From NCBI RefSeq assembly GCF_013282215.1, contig NZ_CP048103.1, forward strand, positions 496,001-560,000: DNA of 64,000 bases, in the 5' to 3' direction. This document shows positions 60,299-64,000 of the stretch, piece by piece (the stretch's first letter is position 1; each line of letters begins with the position of its first letter). The position numbers and the translations under genes are program-made. Below the pieces are notes generated by a model, which made no database searches, was not told where the DNA came from, and worked only from the letters and a program-made list of their open reading frames with translations. The DNA comes from Kroppenstedtia eburnea (lineage in GTDB: Bacteria > Bacillota > Bacilli > Thermoactinomycetales > DSM-45169).

Positions 60299-60925
60299 TT
60301 GAAAAATCTCTGGGGAAGAAGAACGAAGATATTGGGGTTGGTGGCTTTGCTTTTGGCAGTGGTGGGGTGGATGAGATGGAATCCGGATCCTCCGTCCCAT
60401 CCTCCGGACCCCGTGGGGGTCCTCAGTTCCCCTGTACCCGAGTTCACCTTCACCGATCAGAAGGGAAAGGCTTTTGGATTTAAGGATCTGAAAGGAAAGG
60501 TGTGGATTGCGGATATGATCTACACCCGCTGTCCCGGGGTCGGTTCACCGATGACAGCCAATATGGTGCGGTTGCAGGAACGGTTGAAAAAAGAGGGGCT
60601 CGCTGTGCAATTGGTCTCATTCAGCATTGATCCGATGTATGACTCCCCTGCCGTTTTGGAAAGGTACGGAAAGAACCTGCGGGCCGATTTCGAAAACTGG
60701 AAATTCCTCACCACCCCAAGTGAACCGGTGATGCATCGCTTCCTGCAGACAGCCTTCGGCTCTCCGATTTCGCGAAAGACGGAGGTTGAAGAGGAGGAAG
60801 AACCCTTGATCAGTCATTCCTCCTGTTTTTATCTGGTGGATGGAAGAGGAAAGGTGATATCGGCGTATAACGGAATCCGGCCGGACTACGGGCAAATCAT
60901 CCGGGATGTGCGTTCCATACAGTGA
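60299..60925 (+). CDS. Sco1/SenC-like membrane-anchored protein lacking one copper-ligand Cys
   Basis: 208 residues. N-terminal membrane anchor (ILGLVALLLAVVGWM) then a thioredoxin-like domain. The Sco motif CxxxCP appears as YTRCPGVGSPMTANM: Cys 78 is present, but the second position is Gly 82 (GGT, one base from TGT). The conserved copper His is kept in ISHSSCFYLVDGRG (~173), with an extra Cys at ~176. Sco proteins load copper into the CuA site of cytochrome oxidase; this one may act differently or use Cys 176. TTG start with GGAGGGAGGAAG upstream. Confidence 0.85.
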   Translation: MKNLWGRRTKILGLVALLLAVVGWMRWNPDPPSHPPDPVGVLSSPVPEFTFTDQKGKAFGFKDLKGKVWIADMIYTRCPGVGSPMTANMVRLQERLKKEGLAVQLVSFSIDPMYDSPAVLERYGKNLRADFENWKFLTTPSEPVMHRFLQTAFGSPISRKTEVEEEEEPLISHSSCFYLVDGRGKVISAYNGIRPDYGQIIRDVRSIQ

Positions 60926-61019
60926 GGTGTCCGGTCAATTCATAGACAATCCGTTTTACATGTCATCGCAATTTTACATGGCAGATTTGTGAAACGCCCT
61001 TTTCCGCTGTGGAAATGGA

Positions 61020-61045
61020 TGCTCTCCCTGGGAGGGCTTTTTGTT
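61020..61045 (+). terminator. intrinsic terminator
   Basis: GCTCTCCC/GGGAGGGC compact hairpin followed by a T-run; ends the Sco-like gene. Confidence 0.65.
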
Positions 61046-61076
61046 TTTAATAAAAACGGGACAGGAACCGGGATGG

Positions 61077-61097
61077 AAATCGTAATAATTACGATTT
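61077..61097. promoter_or_regulatory. Zur box
   Basis: A perfect inverted repeat: arms AAATCGTAAT and ATTACGATTT around a single A. It equals the B. subtilis Zur consensus and overlaps the -35 of the znuA promoter, so zinc-loaded Zur should repress the gene. Confidence 0.92.
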
Positions 61098-61123
61098 ACA
61101 ACCGGGGTGATCCCCGTTATAAT
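61095..61123 (+). promoter_or_regulatory. SigA-type promoter of znuA
   Basis: TTTACA, 17-base spacer, TATAAT, with the Zur box covering the -35. Confidence 0.8.
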
Positions 61124-61168
61124 GGAAAAGCATCAGAAGAGCTGATCATTCATGGAGGTGAAAAGTAA

Positions 61169-62128
61169 ATGAACAGACGGATCGCCCGGATCGGAATCTT
61201 ATTTATTCTGTTTGCTTTGGTTGTCTCGGGCTGTGGCGAAAGTGGGGCAACATCCGGCCCGGAGGACGGAAAATTGAAGATATCCGCCAGTCTGTATCCG
61301 CTTGCTTTTTTTGCCGAAGAGATCGGGGGGGAGCATGTGACGGTCACCCATCTGGTTCCTCCGGGGGTCGATGCCCACGATTTTGAACCGACACCGAAAG
61401 ATGTGGTGAAGATGGCGGACTCCGACGTACTCCTTTATAACGGTATCGGGTTGGAAGGCTGGGTGGACCAGGTGAAAAGCAGCCTGGAAGGGAACACCCT
61501 GATCGTGAATGCATCCAAGGGAGTTCCTCTGATTAAAACAGACCCGCATGAGGAACACGGACATGATGAGCATGAAAAAGACCATGCCCATGAACATGGT
61601 AATCAAGATCCCCATGTGTGGCTGGATCCGGTCCGTGCCAAGCAACAAGCGGCCAACATCAAGAATGCATTGGTGGAGAAGGACCCGAAACAGCGGGGGG
61701 ATTATGAACGGAATTATGATCAGTTGGCCCAACGTCTGGACCATCTCCACCAGCAATTCAAAGAGACGGTGAACAAGGCGGAAGGCAAATCTTTTGTCGT
61801 CTCCCACGCGGCTTGCGGGTATCTGGCCGACCGTTACGGATTGAATCAGATCTCTGTTTCGGGTCTGTCCCCCTCGGAGGAACCCAGTCCCAAGAAATTG
61901 CGCGAAGTGGTGAAGACGGCACGGAAGCACCGGGTGAAATATATTCTGTTTGAAACCCTGGTCAGCAGCAAAGTGGCCAAAACCGTGCAGAAAGAAGTCG
62001 GCGCCCGCCCCCTGACCATCCACCCGCTGGAAGGGCTGACCCAACAGGAAAAATCCCGGGGAGAAAACTACTTCACCCTCATGGAAAAGAATGCGGACCA
62101 TTTGGGCAAAGCCCTGGAAACCAAATGA
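61169..62128 (+). CDS. znuA: zinc ABC transporter, substrate-binding lipoprotein
   Basis: 319 residues. Lipobox VSGC (~19-22). Cluster A-I fold: VPPGVDAHDFEPTPKDV (first zinc-ligand His), a His/Asp/Glu-rich loop (~124-145: HEEHGHDEHEKDHAHEHG), DPHVWLDP (second His), FVVSHAACGYLADRYGL (third His), and the final acidic ligand near ILFETLVSS. It captures zinc outside the cell. No znuB or znuC is next to it; they must be encoded elsewhere. The perfect Zur box upstream supports the zinc assignment. Confidence 0.94.
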   Translation: MNRRIARIGILFILFALVVSGCGESGATSGPEDGKLKISASLYPLAFFAEEIGGEHVTVTHLVPPGVDAHDFEPTPKDVVKMADSDVLLYNGIGLEGWVDQVKSSLEGNTLIVNASKGVPLIKTDPHEEHGHDEHEKDHAHEHGNQDPHVWLDPVRAKQQAANIKNALVEKDPKQRGDYERNYDQLAQRLDHLHQQFKETVNKAEGKSFVVSHAACGYLADRYGLNQISVSGLSPSEEPSPKKLREVVKTARKHRVKYILFETLVSSKVAKTVQKEVGARPLTIHPLEGLTQQEKSRGENYFTLMEKNADHLGKALETK

Positions 62129-62150
62129 GGATCCTTCCCCGCCGATTCCA

Positions 62151-63068
62151 TCATTCCTTCATATGGGCCAGTGCCGCCTCCAGAAACAGATCGGCACGTT
62201 CCACCATCACCCGGTCGGTGAGATGGTGAACACCGAAGGCGGGCCAGCCCGGGTAGACGACGGGCCGGTCGGGAAAGAATTCAGCAAAAGCGTTCAGGTC
62301 CCACCACGGGTCATATTTATGACCGGAAAACTGCTCATAGGCTTGTGAGAAGGATTCTGCCGCTTCCAGTCCCATCAACAGAGCCAGGTTGATGCGACAG
62401 TGGGCGACATCGGCTTCCGCCGGTCCCCTGCAGGCATTGACCCAATCCACCACACCGCTGACCCGGTCTTCCTCCCACAGGATGTTTGCCGGGTGGAAAT
62501 CCCGGTGAATGAAAGCAGTCCGTCCGGGTCGTCCCTCTGCAAGAAGCGTGAGCACCCGGTCCCATCTTTTCCGGTGGCGGGACCATTCCAGTGGTTTCAG
62601 GTCGGTGAGTTCATACCAAGGAGCGTATTCCCAGGGAAATTCTCCGACTTCACCTTCATGAATCGAAGACAGAGTCCAGGCCATTTTTTTCAACCAGTGG
62701 GAAAGGTGATCCGGTTGAAGGTTCACCGCACCAGGTACCTCCGTCATCAAGACAGCGGGTATTCCGCAAGCGGTTCCCGACCGATCAACGGCCACCGGTC
62801 GGGGAGCCGTCACAGCGATTTTCCGGGCTGCACCCAATGCGGAAACTTCATGGAGGGGCAGCTCCGGTTCTTCTTCCAACCACTCCCGGTTGGTGAAAAG
62901 TCGCAGAACCAAGGGTCTTTCACCGGATTGTCCCTCAGGTTTCACCCGGTACAGGACGGAGGAGGTGGCCCCGGGCAGTTCTTCAAAAGCGGCCTCCGGA
63001 GCCCATCCGCCGGTGATCCCGGTGATCCAGCGGGAGATCTCTTCCATGGAAAAATCGTCTCTGGTCAA
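62151..63068 (-). CDS. aminoglycoside phosphotransferase-like (APH) kinase
   Basis: 305 residues. Kinase-like fold with the catalytic loop IHRDFHPANILW (HxDxxxxN, ~205) and the metal-binding VVDWVNA, N-lobe SVLYRVKPEGQSGERPLVLRLF with the Lys/Arg of the nucleotide site, and QPDHLSHWLKKMAWTLSSIHE. Probably phosphorylates a small molecule such as a choline, homoserine or macrolide-type hydroxyl; nothing here shows drug resistance. TTG 63068 is eight bases after AAAAAGGGGG; longer in-frame versions have no SD. Confidence 0.85.
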   Translation of the reverse strand: MTRDDFSMEEISRWITGITGGWAPEAAFEELPGATSSVLYRVKPEGQSGERPLVLRLFTNREWLEEEPELPLHEVSALGAARKIAVTAPRPVAVDRSGTACGIPAVLMTEVPGAVNLQPDHLSHWLKKMAWTLSSIHEGEVGEFPWEYAPWYELTDLKPLEWSRHRKRWDRVLTLLAEGRPGRTAFIHRDFHPANILWEEDRVSGVVDWVNACRGPAEADVAHCRINLALLMGLEAAESFSQAYEQFSGHKYDPWWDLNAFAEFFPDRPVVYPGWPAFGVHHLTDRVMVERADLFLEAALAHMKE

Positions 63069-63225
63069 GTTCCACGCCCCCTTTTTCAGCATCTGCGGTT
63101 TCCGATCTTGTGAGAGTCTCGGCACAAGACCCGTTCGTTTGCAATTTGATGGGAATCGGGATGGTTTTGTCAATTGGACAGGTTCCGGGTCATACACTGT
63201 AAGACTGAACAAGGAGGGTTGGGGA

Positions 63226-63420
63226 GTGGATGGGATGAAAGTGGAGATGAACCTTTCCGGTGAGGAGTGGCGCGCTGCTCTTTCCTGTATTGAACGGAGG
63301 TACAATGAATTGAAACGAAAGCTGGCCGAAGGTGAGCGGATGGGACGGAGTATCCGGTATTATCGGGAAGAGTCACTGTTGTTGGAGCGGGTGTTGGATG
63401 AGCTGAAGAATCAGGAGTAA
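63226..63420 (+). CDS. small helical protein, function unknown
   Basis: 64 residues: MDGMKVEMNLSGEEWRAALS, then CIERRYNELKRKLAEGERMG and a helical tail ending LDELKNQE. Nearly all predicted helix, with heptad-like spacing in the second half. GTG 63226 is preceded by AAGGAGGG. No family recognised. Followed by the hairpin at 63462-63499. Confidence 0.7.
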   Translation: MDGMKVEMNLSGEEWRAALSCIERRYNELKRKLAEGERMGRSIRYYREESLLLERVLDELKNQE

Positions 63421-63461
63421 CCTTTGTCCGCCCCCGCCGCCGGTGGGAGTTCAACAAAGCT

Positions 63462-63499
63462 GAAACGGGGCCGTCTCCCCTCGGAGACGGCCCCGTTTC
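63462..63499. terminator. long GC-rich hairpin, terminator-like
   Basis: A 17-bp perfect stem (GAAACGGGGCCGTCTCC with its complement) and 4-base loop, but only a short T stretch. It could end the small gene on the plus strand and the tRNA-like transcript on the minus strand. Confidence 0.55.
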
Positions 63500-63501
63500 A
63501 T

Positions 63502-63571
63502 GGCGGACGACAGGAGTCGAACCTGTTCCACCGGCGAATCTGCCGGCATTCTGCCGTTAAACTACATCCAC
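63502..63571 (-). tRNA. tRNA-Gly-like sequence with abnormal anticodon loop (possible pseudo-tRNA)
   Basis: Minus strand: acceptor GTGGATG pairs with CGTCCGC (two G-U pairs), D-arm TAGTTTAACGGCAGAAT like tRNA-Gly, T-arm ACAGG-TTCGACT-CCTGT with the conserved TTCGA. The anticodon stem CCGGC/GCCGG encloses only six bases (AGATTC) instead of seven, and the variable loop has four. No CCA is encoded. I read it as a tRNA-Gly relative, possibly non-functional in translation. Confidence 0.55.
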
Positions 63572-63608
63572 CCGATGATCCGCGCCATGTTTGCCGGACG
63601 TGGGGGAA

Positions 63609-63701
63609 TCAGATCAGATGGCGCAGAAGGAAAACGATCCCGAACCAGCAGGGAATGCTGAGAAGAAAGGCGTTGAACAGGCCGACGGCTGCTTGGTTCA
63701 T
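63609..63701 (-). CDS. 30-residue single-helix membrane peptide
   Basis: MNQAAVGLFNAFLLSIPCWF followed by GIVFLLRHLI. One membrane helix spans nearly the whole peptide. GGGGGG lies eight bases before the ATG, and TATAAT on the same strand at 63733-63738 could be its -10. It precedes the tRNA-like sequence. Function unknown. Confidence 0.45.
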   Translation of the reverse strand: MNQAAVGLFNAFLLSIPCWFGIVFLLRHLI

Positions 63702-63738
63702 GATTCATGCCCCCCATTTGTTTTGGTAAGTCCATTAT

Positions 63739-64000
63739 AATCCCTCAGCAGGTGAAATAGTGAAAATGAAGGGATTTGTAAAGGACGCTTAATCTTTTGT
63801 AACACAAGCTTTGAAGGGGGCGAAATCCTTGTCAATCCCGGTTTTTGGCGGGGAGAGGAAGGTGGATCCCGTGAGATTCCTCTCATGGCCGGGAGCAAAC
63901 TGTTACAGGAACATGTCGGCGGAGGTGCCGGTTTTTTGCCCATCCCGCCGCTCCTGCCGATCATCGGTTATAATGGACAGGATGTGACCGGTACGGAAGG
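63739..64000. other. right-edge region without a supported gene
   Basis: No frame with an SD and protein-like composition is visible. A TATAAT near 63972 and an open frame running to the edge (starting around 63888, without SD) may belong to a gene beyond the window. Confidence 0.3.

Overview
The window looks like chromosomal DNA of a fairly GC-rich, endospore-forming Bacillales bacterium, most likely from the Thermoactinomycetaceae. This is inferred from gene content (ykuU-ykuV, ytqA-ytqB, YkvI, YitT, YfkK, YpuF-like, YhgE and BtuFCD-YvqK proteins, all with close Bacillus subtilis counterparts), from frequent TTG/GTG starts behind strong Shine-Dalgarno (SD) sequences, and from Bacillus-type promoters and a Bacillus-type Zur box. 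There is no prophage, no intact transposase gene and no CRISPR array. About 55 protein genes of ordinary size are present, plus several very small ones.

Layout. 1-7.5 kb: the end of a secreted protein, small membrane proteins and two tandem class A penicillin-binding proteins with fibronectin-like C-terminal domains. 7.5-13.6 kb: a YkvI-type permease, a nitroreductase, a degenerate PlsY-like protein, a DUF2797 protein, a VWA lipoprotein, a probable small RNA gene and an alpha/beta hydrolase. 14-17.9 kb: a cobalamin riboswitch followed by btuF-btuC-btuD and a PduO-type adenosyltransferase, a complete B12 uptake and activation operon. 18-30 kb: YusI-like ArsC-family protein, a pyruvate-oxidase-like TPP enzyme, an SRAP protein, a secreted nucleotidase, peroxiredoxin ykuU with ykuV, gcvH, panE, a flavodoxin-like reductase, YitT, udk and pckA. 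30-34 kb: an S1-domain protein, a Hanks-type kinase without PASTA repeats, mnmM and a radical SAM protein. 34.8-39.7 kb: the pyruvate dehydrogenase operon pdhABCD. 39.7-43.3 kb: an AT-richer island encoding a lactococcin 972-type bacteriocin with its membrane protein and ABC ATPase. 43.3-64 kb: housekeeping and transport genes (thioesterase, TatD, HesB-like, sodium:solute symporter, YhfP-like reductase, rraA, YozB/CtaM-like, YkqA-like, YhgE, tpx, thpR, an Sco-like protein lacking one copper-ligand cysteine, Zur-controlled znuA, a phosphotransferase), then a tRNA-like sequence with an odd anticodon loop.

The most unusual content is between the genes. One family of mosaic, transposon-like repeats (seven main copies, about 165-300 bp, plus fragments) shares a core inverted repeat but has two different kinds of ends; in two places its end supplies the stop codon of the neighbouring gene. 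A second, apparently highly structured element of about 300-350 bp occurs twice in opposite orientation 44 kb apart; it has imperfect terminal inverted repeats and long internal helices, and could be an orphan structured RNA such as a HEARO/omega-RNA type element. Two stretches without convincing genes have strong SigA-type promoters and intrinsic terminators and are good small-RNA candidates (12.57-12.70 kb and 50.57-50.72 kb).
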